From Pseudomonadota bacterium (GTDB lineage Bacteria; Pseudomonadota; Gammaproteobacteria; Acidiferrobacterales; Acidiferrobacteraceae), in contig JAJYDT010000004.1 in the NCBI GenBank assembly GCA_021777335.1, positions 1 to 64,000 on the forward strand: a stretch of DNA of 64,000 bases. The letters are read 5' to 3'. The notes beneath the pieces are model-generated. The model did no database searches. It was not told the DNA's origin and saw only the letters and a program-made list of their open reading frames with translations. Shown here piece by piece: positions 9,661 to 20,802 of the stretch; position 1 is the first letter of the stretch; each line of letters opens with the position of its first letter. A program made the translations under genes and the position numbers.

Positions 9661-10137
9661 TTACCAGAGACGACGTGCAAACGTGAAGCGGGACCGCCAA
9701 TACGGATTGCGCAGGCTTCCGAGACCGACCCGCTGTCCGGGGGCCGGCGCATGTACAAAAAGACCGTGACCCACATAAATCCCCACGTGCCCGTAGGGGT
9801 GGCCGTCCTCGTAGAAGAACAGCAGATCTCCCTTCCGTAGATCCCGGCGGGAAACCGCACGGCCGATACCGCTTTGTCCGCGTGCCGTTCGCGGCAGCCA
9901 TACGCCCACCTGCCGAAAGCTGTAATAGACAAGTCCGCTGCAGTCAAAACCGCGGGGTGTGTCACCCCCATAGCGGTACGGCGCCCCGCGCATGGACAAT
10001 GCGATATTGGCCGCGCGCGCGGCCAGGAAGGGGCGTGTGCGGGGGCCCTGCCAGGTCGCACAACCAGCAAGAATCGTGCCCAAAAGCAGCACGTACAGCA
10101 TTGCGCGGCGGGCGGTACCGTGACGGGATCCCATCAT
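9661..10137 (-). CDS. NlpC/P60 family cell-wall peptidase, lipoprotein
   Basis: A 158-residue putative peptidoglycan endopeptidase. The N-terminus has a lipoprotein signal (MLYVLLLGTILAGC, lipobox LAGC), so it should be anchored to a membrane facing the periplasm. The NlpC/P60 fold shows the catalytic cysteine in FDCSGLVYYSF, the catalytic histidine in YGHVGIYVG and a third polar residue near FVHAPAPG. Members cleave D-glutamyl-meso-diaminopimelate bonds in peptides; the exact substrate here is unknown. Start could be ATG 10137 or the adjacent ATG 10134. It is followed by the heat-shock-type promoter of cbpA and is divergent from a small membrane protein gene. Confidence 0.88.
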   Translation of the reverse strand: MMGSRHGTARRAMLYVLLLGTILAGCATWQGPRTRPFLAARAANIALSMRGAPYRYGGDTPRGFDCSGLVYYSFRQVGVWLPRTARGQSGIGRAVSRRDLRKGDLLFFYEDGHPYGHVGIYVGHGLFVHAPAPGQRVGLGSLRNPYWRSRFTFARRLW

Positions 10138-10169
10138 GAATTGGCGTGTGTCGATGTGAGGGAGCCCAG

Positions 10170-10196
10170 TTGTCAGTGCGTGTGATACGCTATACT
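10170..10196 (+). promoter_or_regulatory. Candidate sigma-70 promoter
   Basis: TTGTCA (10170-10175), a 15-base spacer and TATACT (10191-10196), about 32 bases before the start of the downstream membrane protein. The hexamers are good but the spacer is short. Confidence 0.45.
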
Positions 10197-10228
10197 TTAG
10201 TTAGGAAAAACGCTTGCAGGAGGCACTC

Positions 10229-12749
<2,521 letters not shown>

Positions 12750-13756
12750 CTGCCCCGGGGTTACAGCACGCTGGGGCATCTCGAATGAAACGCGTACGTC
12801 CCCGTCACCCGCATCCTCCACGATGCAGCGCTCATCTCTCTGCCGGTAGCGGATTTTCGCGTGGCAGCGCAAGGGAAACGCCGGTGGTGAGCCTGCGACC
12901 CATTCGAGATTCCCGGCTCCGAGCGCTAGAGAAAACAGCCTCGGGTGATCTTCGGGTGCCACGACCAGAACCCGGTCCGCGAGCCTTTTCTCGACTACGT
13001 ACCAGGGCCCTCCAGGTCCACCGATCCCGAGCCCGCGCCTCTGGCCAAGTGTGTAATACATGAGCCCGGAATGCCGGCCTTTCAGGCGCCCGTCGACGTC
13101 GCGGATTTCTCCTGGTTCAGGCGCCAGGTAGCGGCTGAGAAACGCGCGGAAGTTGCGCTCCCCTATGAAACAGATGCCTGTGCTGTCCTTGCGGTCATGG
13201 TTCGGCAGTGATTCACCCCGCGCGATCTGCCGCACTTCCTGCTTGTAGAGTGTCCCGAGTGGAAACAGAGTGCGCGCGAGCTGATGTTGCCCGAGCAGTG
13301 ACAGAAAATAGCTCTGATCCTTGCCGGGGTCGCGCGCCTTGCGCAGCTCGAGCAGGCCGGTTGCTCTGTTCACAGTCAATCGCGCGTAGTGTCCGGTGGC
13401 GACCCGCTCGGCCCCAAGCGCGAACGCATGCTCCAAAAACGACCGGAACTTGATCTCCTTGTTGCAGAGCACATCGGGATTCGGTGTCAGCCCCGCGCGG
13501 TGCGCCTGCAGAAAACGGCTGAATACGCGTTCACGGTATTCATCGGAGAAATTGACAAGGTGAAGCGGTATCGCAAGCGCCTCACATACGGATTTTGCTG
13601 AACGGTAATCAGCCTCCGCCGCGCAGTAGCCTTCGCGGTCATCGTCTTCCCAATTCTTCATGAACAGACCCGCTACGTCGTGCCCCTCACGCTTGAGCAG
13701 GAGTGCGGCCACCGCAGAATCAACGCCGCCCGAGAGACCGACGACGATGCGCATGC

Positions 13757-14206
13757 CTAGAGCACGTCGTGCAGCAGACTTAACGGGTAGCGCGTGCCGC
13801 CGAGGTAGTCAGCGACGCAGCGCGCGACCTGCGGACTGCGGTGCCGTTCAGGGCAGATAGCGAGTTCGTCGGCGGTCAGCCACACCGTGCGCTCGATCCC
13901 ATGGTCGAGCGCACGGCCGGACTCATGTGCCATGAGGGGGCCGGTGAATGCAAAGCGCAGATAGGTTGTCCCGTTACGCGGGCTCCGCCAGCGGTAGACA
14001 CCGATCACCGCGTCGGGCGTGAAGTGAAAGGCCGTTTCCTCAAGTGTCTCGCGCGCCACGGCATCAACGAGGCTCTCACCCTCTTCAAGATGGCCCGCGG
14101 GCTGGTTCAGCACCAGGTGGCCATCCACGCGTTCCTCGACAAACAGGAAATGGCGATCGCGCTCGATGATGGCCGCGACCGTGACATTAGGTCTCCAGAT
14201 CATCAT
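13757..14206 (-). CDS. nudJ: Nudix hydrolase NudJ
   Basis: A 149-residue Nudix hydrolase. The Nudix box GHLEEGESLVDAVARETLEE (G-x5-E-x7-REx2EE) is complete at residues about 38-57. The sequence around it (NVTVAAIIERDRHFLFVEERVDG, LNQPAGHLE) and the position between rluE and mnmA identify it as NudJ, which in E. coli hydrolyses nucleoside tri- and diphosphates and the thiamine precursor HMP-PP. Start is ATG 14206 or 14203. It begins nine bases after the rluE stop, in an rluE-nudJ-mnmA operon. Confidence 0.92.
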   Translation of the reverse strand: MMIWRPNVTVAAIIERDRHFLFVEERVDGHLVLNQPAGHLEEGESLVDAVARETLEETAFHFTPDAVIGVYRWRSPRNGTTYLRFAFTGPLMAHESGRALDHGIERTVWLTADELAICPERHRSPQVARCVADYLGGTRYPLSLLHDVL

Positions 14207-14215
14207 GCCACCCTA

Positions 14216-14761
14216 TCAGATTTTGGGATCCGCTTCACGCCATTGCCCAGGCAAAAGCCCGTCGACGTGCCACGGCCCAACCGAGACGCGTATGAGGCGC
14301 AGGGTCGGAAAACCGACGGCGGCGGTCATGCGCCGTACCTGGCGATTGCGTCCCTCCGTAAGACCCACTGTGATCCACGAGGTGGGAATTTCGCGGCGGA
14401 ACCGGATGGGCGGTTCGCGGGGGCCTATGCCGGGATCCGGAAGGCGCTGCACCTGCGCCGGTGCCGTGATCCCGTCCCGTAAAGAAACGCCGCGCCGCAG
14501 CTGCTCGATCGCGGCGTCGCCTGGTATACCTTCGATCTGTGCCCAGTAGGTCTTGACGAGCCGGTGTCTCGGGTTCGAGATGCGTTGCTGAAGTCTGCCG
14601 TCATCGGTCAGTAGCAGCAGGCCCTCGCTGTCGCGATCCAGCCGGCCTGCGGGATAGATGCCGGGAATGGAAATATACGCACCGAGGTGCGACCGGCCGT
14701 CACGATCGGTAAAACGGCTTAGCACACCGTAGGGCTTATTGAAGAGCAGCAATGTCGGCAT
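14216..14761 (-). CDS. rluE: 23S rRNA pseudouridine2457 synthase RluE
   Basis: A 181-residue pseudouridine synthase lacking an S4 domain, like RluE. The catalytic aspartate is in YPAGRLDRDSEGLLLLT, and the C-terminal motif TEGRNRQVRRMTAAVGFPTLRL is intact. RluE modifies U2457 in the peptidyl-transferase region of 23S rRNA. ATG 14761 is chosen because the protein starts straight with MPTLLLFNKPYGVLS; the longer frame upstream runs into icd and would be antisense. First gene of rluE-nudJ-mnmA, divergent from icd over 64 bases. Confidence 0.93.
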   Translation of the reverse strand: MPTLLLFNKPYGVLSRFTDRDGRSHLGAYISIPGIYPAGRLDRDSEGLLLLTDDGRLQQRISNPRHRLVKTYWAQIEGIPGDAAIEQLRRGVSLRDGITAPAQVQRLPDPGIGPREPPIRFRREIPTSWITVGLTEGRNRQVRRMTAAVGFPTLRLIRVSVGPWHVDGLLPGQWREADPKI

Positions 14762-14795
14762 TTGGGTGCGTTCGCGAAGCGCTGATGCGCAATGA

Positions 14796-14801
14796 TACAA
14801 T
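14796..14801 (+). promoter_or_regulatory. Candidate -10 box of icd promoter
   Basis: TACAAT about 25 bases before the icd start codon, between rluE and icd. The -35 region is poor. Confidence 0.3.
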
Positions 14802-14825
14802 GCGCCGGTTCTTTGAGGGGCGATT

Positions 14826-16076
14826 ATGGCGGAAACAGCGGTACTGGCGGAGGGCGAGCCAATTGGATTCGGCCCGGGAGGACTGGTCGTCCCCGACTGT
14901 CCGGTGATCCCGTTCATCGAGGGTGACGGTACGGGTGTCGATGTGACACCGGTCATGCGGCGTGTCGTCGATGCGGCGGTCACGCGTGCCTATGGTGGGT
15001 CGCGCCGTATCTCATGGATGGAGGTCTATGCAGGCGACAAGGCTGCCGCGCGCTACGGTGAGAACCGGCGGCTGCCATCTGAAACGCTGGCAGCGATCCG
15101 CAACTACCGGGTGGCGATCAAGGGGCCCCTCACGACGCCCGTCGGCGGCGGTATGCGCTCACTCAACGTGGCGCTGCGCCAGCAGCTCGATTTGTATGTC
15201 TGTCTGCGCCCGGTGCGCTATTTCCCTGGGGTACCGAGCCCTGTGCGTGATCCACAGAAGATCGACATGGTCATCTTTCGCGAGAATTCCGAGGATATCT
15301 ATGCCGGCATCGAGTGGGCCGCAGATTCGCTCGAAGCCAAGAAGGTGATTGCGTTTCTTCAGCACAAAATGGGCGTGACGAGCATCCGTTTTCCCGAGAG
15401 CTCGGGTATCGGCATCAAACCGGTGTCGCGGGAAGGCAGTGAACGCCTGATTCGCCGGGCTATCGAATACGCGCTTCAGCACGACCGCCCCTCAGTGACC
15501 CTTGTACACAAGGGAAACATCATGAAATACACGGAAGGCGCGTTCAAGACATGGGGTTACGCGCTTGCGGAGCGCGAATTCGGGGCGCGCCGGATGGACG
15601 CCTCATCGGCCTATGAAATTACAGACCCGAGGTCGGGCCGGCGCATGGTGCTGAAAGACGTGATCGCAGATGCGTTTCTCCAGCAGATCCTTCTGCGGCC
15701 TGAGGAGTTCAGTGTGATCGCGACGCTCAATCTCAACGGCGACTATATCTCCGATGCGCTTGCAGCGCAGGTCGGTGGCATCGGCATTGCGCCGGGCGCG
15801 AATTTGTCGGATGAAACAGCCCTGTTCGAGGCCACGCACGGCACCGCCCCAAAGTACGCGGGCAAGGACCAGGTCAATCCCGGTTCGATCATATTGTCCG
15901 CGGAGATGATGTTACGCCATATCGGCTGGTCCGAGGCCGCTGATCTCGTCCTCCGGGGCATGGAGGGCGCCATTGCATCCCGGCATGTCACCTATGACCT
16001 GCATCGCCTCATGCCGGACGCGACGCTCGTCAGCTGTTCCGGTTTTGGCGAGCAGGTCATTCGCTCCATGGGGTGA
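14826..16076 (+). CDS. icd: Isocitrate dehydrogenase, NADP-dependent
   Basis: TCA cycle enzyme converting isocitrate to 2-oxoglutarate, 416 residues as in E. coli. Substrate-binding RSLNVALRQ (with the serine that is phosphorylated in enterics) and the metal/isocitrate residues [10 protein letters not shown] are present. NADP preference is supported by the pair K-Y in [15 protein letters not shown] and by Tyr and Arg in VTYDLHRLM, which are the E. coli NADP determinants. SD GAGGGG lies six bases before ATG 14826. Only three bases separate its stop from the response regulator start, so icd and the two-component system may share a transcript. Confidence 0.95.
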   Translation: MAETAVLAEGEPIGFGPGGLVVPDCPVIPFIEGDGTGVDVTPVMRRVVDAAVTRAYGGSRRISWMEVYAGDKAAARYGENRRLPSETLAAIRNYRVAIKGPLTTPVGGGMRSLNVALRQQLDLYVCLRPVRYFPGVPSPVRDPQKIDMVIFRENSEDIYAGIEWAADSLEAKKVIAFLQHKMGVTSIRFPESSGIGIKPVSREGSERLIRRAIEYALQHDRPSVTLVHKGNIMKYTEGAFKTWGYALAEREFGARRMDASSAYEITDPRSGRRMVLKDVIADAFLQQILLRPEEFSVIATLNLNGDYISDALAAQVGGIGIAPGANLSDETALFEATHGTAPKYAGKDQVNPGSIILSAEMMLRHIGWSEAADLVLRGMEGAIASRHVTYDLHRLMPDATLVSCSGFGEQVIRSMG

Positions 16077-16079
16077 GAC

Positions 16080-16751
16080 GTGAAGTTGCTCGTGGTCGAA
16101 GACGAGACGAAGACATCGGCCTATCTCCGCAAGGGGCTCTCCGAACATGGATTCGTGGTAGATGTGGCCGCTGATGGCCGACGCGGATTTGACCTCGCAG
16201 TCAGCGGGGCCTATGACGCCATCATCCTGGACATCATGCTTCCGGGGCTGGACGGGTGGGCGATACTGCGTGACCTCAGGGCGCAGGGCAAGCAGACGCC
16301 GGTGATCGTGCTGACGGCGCGCGACGCGGTTCAGGACCGCGTGGCGGGGCTGAGCCTCGGGGCGGATGACTATCTGGTCAAGCCGTTTGCGTTCTCGGAA
16401 CTCCTGGCTCGGCTGCATTCGATCCTGCGCCGCGGCCCGGCGCGCCAACCCCAGAGACTGTCGGTCGGCGACCTCGAGGTGGATCTGCTTCAGCACCGGG
16501 CAACGCGGGCGGGCCGACGCCTCGATCTCACGGCGAAGGAGTTTCTGCTGCTTCTGACGCTCATGCGTCGCGAGGGGGAGGTCCTGTCGCGTACCCTGAT
16601 CGCGGAACAGGTGTGGGACATGAATTTCGACAGCGATACCAATGTCGTGGACGTGGCGGTGCGACGTCTGCGGCGGAAGGTCGATGATCCCTTTCCTGAC
16701 AAGCTCATCCATACGGTCCGGGGCATCGGTTATGTCCTCAGGCCGCGGTAG
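16080..16751 (+). CDS. OmpR/CopR-type response regulator
   Basis: A 223-residue two-component response regulator. The receiver domain (1-115) has the acidic pair EDE, the phosphoacceptor Asp in [13 protein letters not shown], Thr in VLTARDA and Lys in DDYLVKPF. The C-terminal winged helix (130-222) is OmpR-type ([48 protein letters not shown]). The sequence resembles CusR/CopR/IrlR regulators of metal efflux. GTG 16080 is the start, three bases after icd. It overlaps the sensor kinase by 20 bases and is upstream of the RND pump genes it probably controls (inference from order). Confidence 0.92.
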   Translation: MKLLVVEDETKTSAYLRKGLSEHGFVVDVAADGRRGFDLAVSGAYDAIILDIMLPGLDGWAILRDLRAQGKQTPVIVLTARDAVQDRVAGLSLGADDYLVKPFAFSELLARLHSILRRGPARQPQRLSVGDLEVDLLQHRATRAGRRLDLTAKEFLLLLTLMRREGEVLSRTLIAEQVWDMNFDSDTNVVDVAVRRLRRKVDDPFPDKLIHTVRGIGYVLRPR

Positions 16752-18147
16752 ATCATGGTCGATAGCCTGGCGCCTGACGTCGCTGTATGTGCTGCTGTCG
16801 GCGATTCTGCTCGTTGTCGCCGCGCTCTTTCTTTACTGGCTGCTCCAGAGCAACTTGAGACACCAGGACAACAGCACCGTGGCCGAGGAGATCCACGTCC
16901 TGCGCGTGATCCTGCGCCAGCGCCCCGATAACCCGACCATCCTGCGTCAGGAGGTCCGTTGGGAGGGGGGCTCGAGCGAGGCACCCCCGATATATGAACG
17001 GGTACTGAACCGCGCGGGCATAGTCCTGCTCCAGACGCAGGGGATGAAGCGGATCGCGCCGGTATCGGTCTTTCCGTCGCCTATCGGTGTGCGCCAGCGA
17101 CCGCCGCACACTGCCGAGCGGCGCACCCTCGCCAATGGGCAGATCTATCGCCTGATGTCCGCGTGGGCGGCGCTGGGCTCAGGTACGCGGAGAGAGCGGC
17201 TGTTGCAGGTGGCGCTTGATGTTACCCATAGCGAAGGGGTCATCAGCATGTACCGCAACGCACTTGCGCTGGTCGTTCTGGTCGGTGTTCTGGCCTCCGT
17301 CGGCGCAAGTCTGTTTGTCGTGCGAAAGGGCATGACGCCGCTTGCCGACATCACCAATGCCGCGCGCAAGATCAGTGTGACCCAGTTGCACGAGCGGTTA
17401 CGGCCATATCGCTTTCCGGTCGAGCTGCACAGCCTGGCCGAGGCGTTCAACGAGATGCTGGACCGGCTCGAAGAATCCTTTACAAGACTCAGCCAGTTTT
17501 CAGCCGATCTCGCGCATGAACTCCGTACGCCGATCAATAACCTCATGGGAGAGGGCGAGGTCGCGCTTGCGCGCCCCCGAACGCCCGCGGAGTATCACCA
17601 GGTCCTTGAGTCATCGCTTGAAGAGTACAGCCGGCTCTCGCGGATGATTGATAGTCTGCTGTTCCTCGCGCGCGCCGAGAACCAGGCGGCCCCTATCGAT
17701 CTTGCTGTGCTCGATCTGCGGCAGGAAACGGAGGCGGTGCGGGAGTTCCATGAGGCGGTTGCCGAAGAGCAGCAGGTGCGGATCGTGTGTGAGGGGGCGG
17801 GGCAGGTGCGTGCAGATCCGATCCTGCTGCGCCGAGCGCTCAGTAATCTGCTGTCGAATGCACTTCGTTACACCCCGCCCGGCGGTTGCATCGAGATGGT
17901 ATCCTCGGCCTCCACGGCCGGTTCTGACGTGCTGGTACGGGACAGCGGATGCGGCATCGCTGCAGAACATCTGCCCCGATTGTTTGACCGGTTCTACCGC
18001 GTTGACAAGACCCGGTCGGAACGCAGCGAGGGCGCTGGTCTCGGCCTTTCAATCGTCCGCTCAATCATGGCGCTCCACGGAGGCGCCGTGACCATTGAAA
18101 GCACACCCGGGACCGGCACGGTGGTAAGGCTCCATTTCCCGGCATGA
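16732..18147 (+). CDS. Sensor histidine kinase, CusS-like
   Basis: Membrane histidine kinase, 471 residues. Two transmembrane helices (about 13-33 and 175-198) flank a periplasmic sensor of about 140 residues, followed by a HAMP domain, the H-box [19 protein letters not shown] and the ATP-binding N ([16 protein letters not shown]), G1 (VRDSGCGI) and G2 ([13 protein letters not shown]) boxes. The general form matches heavy-metal sensor kinases. No metal-binding cluster of His/Cys/Met stands out in the sensor, so its ligand is open. ATG 16732 lies inside the end of the regulator gene and gives a normal short cytoplasmic N-terminus. Confidence 0.92.
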   Translation: MSSGRGRSWSIAWRLTSLYVLLSAILLVVAALFLYWLLQSNLRHQDNSTVAEEIHVLRVILRQRPDNPTILRQEVRWEGGSSEAPPIYERVLNRAGIVLLQTQGMKRIAPVSVFPSPIGVRQRPPHTAERRTLANGQIYRLMSAWAALGSGTRRERLLQVALDVTHSEGVISMYRNALALVVLVGVLASVGASLFVVRKGMTPLADITNAARKISVTQLHERLRPYRFPVELHSLAEAFNEMLDRLEESFTRLSQFSADLAHELRTPINNLMGEGEVALARPRTPAEYHQVLESSLEEYSRLSRMIDSLLFLARAENQAAPIDLAVLDLRQETEAVREFHEAVAEEQQVRIVCEGAGQVRADPILLRRALSNLLSNALRYTPPGGCIEMVSSASTAGSDVLVRDSGCGIAAEHLPRLFDRFYRVDKTRSERSEGAGLGLSIVRSIMALHGGAVTIESTPGTGTVVRLHFPA

Positions 18148-18325
18148 GTGCAGATGACGAAATGGTCATCTTGCGGTCAGGTATTTGTCTCTATCGATGT
18201 CTTATCCTCTTTCCATGAGCCGCATATTGCCCGCCTATTTCGCGCATCGCCTTGATTCCGGAACGCGCGCCTCAGGACCGCCCGGTCACGTTTGCCCCGG
18301 CGTGCAGGTACGTGTCACTGGCTAG

Positions 18326-19747
18326 ATGCCCCGATCGGCAGTTATTGGCATGAGCACTCAAGGACGTGGGCGGGGTTGCCGTCTTCGGCGCCTGCTGATG
18401 CCGTTCGCGGTGCTGGCGGCGCTGAATGGCTGTGCGCAGTATCATCCGCGCCCTCTCTCTCCAAAGACCGCCTCGGCTGCGCTGAGACGTCCGTCGATCC
18501 TGTCGCTCGAGGTCGCCGCCGCCCGCATCAGGCACCCGATACTGCGTCCGGTCACGTTCAATGGGGGTCGTCTGACGCCTGACCAGGTCGCGGTCCTCGC
18601 GGTGGTGGCCAATCCGGACCTGCGTGCGGTGCGCGACCAGACGCAGATCGCGCATGCCCAGCTGATCCAGGCGGGACTGTTGCCGAACCCGGTTTTTTCC
18701 TATGGGGTTAGCCTCCCTATGGGCAATACCGCCGGCCTTACGCGCGGCTACAGCTTCGGTCTCGGGCTCGACCTTCGCGCGCTCCTGCTGCGCAACGCCC
18801 GGAAGGCGGAGGCACGGGCGAACGTTCACTCGGTGGCACTCAACGTCGCCTGGCTGGAGTGGCAGGTCGCGGAAGGCGCGAAGTTGCACGCCTTGCGTCT
18901 GATCAGCTTGCGTGGGGCGGTCCGGACCGCTGTGGCCATCGAGAACAATGCAGAACATGAGGCGCAGGTCATGCGCCTGGCCCTGGCGGCGCACGAGGTT
19001 ACCCTGATTGAAGAGGCGGCGGCGGCCGGTGCCGCGCAAAATGCGCGGATGGCAGTCATAAGGCTTGAGGCGGAACAGGCGCGGGAACGGCTTGCGCTGG
19101 ATCAGGCAATCGGGCTCGCACCCACGGTACGGCTGCCGCTTGAGCGCCGGCTGCGCACGGCACGCTGGCGCACTCTGCCGAAACTTTCGGGAGTGCTTGC
19201 GCACCTGCAGCAGCGCCGTCTCGATCTTGTGGCGTTGCGGTATGGATATGAGAGTGCGGAGGAACAACTCCGGCAACAGGTGCTGGCCCAGTTTCCGCGG
19301 ATCTCGCTCTCGCTTGCCCGGGCGCGTGATACGACCGACGTGAACAGCATCGATTCCGGGGTCAGGATCGGGTTGCCGATCTTCAATCACAATCAGGGAC
19401 GTATCGCCATCGCCTCGGCGACCCGCAGGCAGCTGTTCGACGAATACGAGGCGCGCCTGTTCGCAGCACGCGCCCAGGTTGCGCAGATCCTGAATGACAT
19501 GAAGTGGATCAAGCGGCGTATTCGGGACGCAGAGGCGGAGGTCCGCTCCTCGGCACGGCTCGAACGGGCAGCAGAACAGGCGTTTGCGCACAGCGATGTG
19601 AATACTGTCGTTGATTACCGCATCCGTGAGCAGCTGGCATCGCAACGGCTTTCCCTGGCGGGGCTTAGGCGGCGACTGGATGATCTCGGGGTGGCGCTTG
19701 AGGTCGCCTCGGGCCGGTATTTCGAAGGGGTGCGGAGGCACCGATGA
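18326..19747 (+). CDS. Outer-membrane efflux lipoprotein, TolC/CzcC family
   Basis: Outer-membrane channel of the RND pump. A lipoprotein signal ends at LAALNGC (lipobox). Two outer-membrane-efflux-protein repeats with long alpha helices follow (for example LTPDQVAVLAVVANPDLRAVRDQTQIAHAQLIQAGLLPNP). Length 473 is usual. The start may be ATG 18326 or ATG 18350; the later one gives a more typical signal peptide, but neither has a strong ribosome binding site. Its stop overlaps the adaptor start (ATGA at 19744). A 178-base gap separates it from the kinase gene and probably holds the pump promoter, though no clear hexamers are seen. Confidence 0.88.
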   Translation: MPRSAVIGMSTQGRGRGCRLRRLLMPFAVLAALNGCAQYHPRPLSPKTASAALRRPSILSLEVAAARIRHPILRPVTFNGGRLTPDQVAVLAVVANPDLRAVRDQTQIAHAQLIQAGLLPNPVFSYGVSLPMGNTAGLTRGYSFGLGLDLRALLLRNARKAEARANVHSVALNVAWLEWQVAEGAKLHALRLISLRGAVRTAVAIENNAEHEAQVMRLALAAHEVTLIEEAAAAGAAQNARMAVIRLEAEQARERLALDQAIGLAPTVRLPLERRLRTARWRTLPKLSGVLAHLQQRRLDLVALRYGYESAEEQLRQQVLAQFPRISLSLARARDTTDVNSIDSGVRIGLPIFNHNQGRIAIASATRRQLFDEYEARLFAARAQVAQILNDMKWIKRRIRDAEAEVRSSARLERAAEQAFAHSDVNTVVDYRIREQLASQRLSLAGLRRRLDDLGVALEVASGRYFEGVRRHR

Positions 19748-20802
19748 AACGCAGGGTTATGGTCATCGTGGCAATTGCGGCGGTCGCGGGCGCCGGGATA
19801 GCACTCTACCAGTGGCCGGTTCCGCCCCAGGCATCGATACAGCCCATCGATCCGGTACACGTGGTGCCGCTTGCGGTGCGCACGATCTCGAAACGGGTGA
19901 CGGCCTATGGGACAGTCACGGGCGCCCCGGGCGATCAATGGAACGTCTCCAAGCCGTTCGGGACCGAGATCAGCAATGTCTATGTGCGCCTTGGACAGCG
20001 GGTGGAAAAAGGTGCGCCTCTGCTCAAGGTTGCGCCCGCGCCCTCGGCAGTACTGACCCTTGCGCGTGCAAAAAGCGCGCTCGTGCTCGCCCGGCAGGGG
20101 TTGCGGCAGGTCCGCCACCGCTACGCCTTGAGGCTTGCCACCAATGCCGGCCTCCTGGCCGCGCGGCAGCGCTATGAGGATGCGTTGATTCACTGGCGTT
20201 CCTTGAAGGCGTGGGGCGTCGGCGGGCCCATTGTTGTGCGTGCACCCGAGGCGGGTCTTGTCGCTGCGCTTCCCATCGCGTCTCCGGGGGCGTTCGTCCC
20301 GAGGGGCCAGACATTGGTGACCCTGACCGCCATGGGACGGTTGCAGGCGACCTTTGGTGTTGAGCCTGATGTCGCCACGGTACTGACCGTCGGCCGCCCG
20401 GTTTCGGTCATGTCGCTCAATAGGCGCTCGCACAAGGTGAAGGGCCGCATCCAGGCGGTCTCCGGTTCCATCGATCCGAAGACGCGGCTTGTCGATGTGT
20501 TCGTTGCCTTGCCGCCGGCTTCGGGATTCCTCGTTGGCCAGTTTGTGAGGGGTCGCGTGAGCGCATACAGAAGCCGGGGCTTCGTCGTGCCACACTCCGC
20601 AGTCCTGCCACAAGACGGGCGCCGCGTGCTTTATACCGTGAGTGCCGGTCACGCCGTTGCTCATGATGTGCGCATCGAACTGCGTGATCACCGGTTTTAC
20701 GAGATCTCGGGCCCCGGCCTCAGAGCCGGCGAGCCCGTCGTGGTGCTCGGGAATTACGAGCTGCGTCCGGGCATGGCCGTCAGGCAGGTGCCGGTGCGAT
20801 GA
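19744..20802 (+). CDS. RND efflux periplasmic adaptor (membrane fusion protein)
   Basis: A 352-residue HlyD/AcrA-type adaptor linking the inner-membrane pump to the outer-membrane channel. It has an N-terminal membrane anchor (VMVIVAIAAVAGAGIALY), split lipoyl/barrel-sandwich halves (SKPFGTEISNVYVRLGQRVEKGAPLL and IVVRAPEAGLVAALPIASPGAFVPRGQTLVTL), a short helical hairpin between them and a beta-barrel (ATFGVEPDVATVLTVGRPVSV). No metal-binding N-terminal Met/His motif is seen. Translationally coupled on both sides by four-base overlaps. Confidence 0.9.
   Translation: MKRRVMVIVAIAAVAGAGIALYQWPVPPQASIQPIDPVHVVPLAVRTISKRVTAYGTVTGAPGDQWNVSKPFGTEISNVYVRLGQRVEKGAPLLKVAPAPSAVLTLARAKSALVLARQGLRQVRHRYALRLATNAGLLAARQRYEDALIHWRSLKAWGVGGPIVVRAPEAGLVAALPIASPGAFVPRGQTLVTLTAMGRLQATFGVEPDVATVLTVGRPVSVMSLNRRSHKVKGRIQAVSGSIDPKTRLVDVFVALPPASGFLVGQFVRGRVSAYRSRGFVVPHSAVLPQDGRRVLYTVSAGHAVAHDVRIELRDHRFYEISGPGLRAGEPVVVLGNYELRPGMAVRQVPVR

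Noticed and set aside
18272-19741. 489-codon minus-strand ORF opposite the outer-membrane efflux gene
   Set aside because: Antisense to a clear TolC-family protein whose frame is coupled to the adaptor gene; the translation is Arg/Pro/Gln-rich with no motif.
19615-20691. 358-codon minus-strand ORF opposite the adaptor gene
   Set aside because: Shadow of GC-rich coding DNA; no conserved features.
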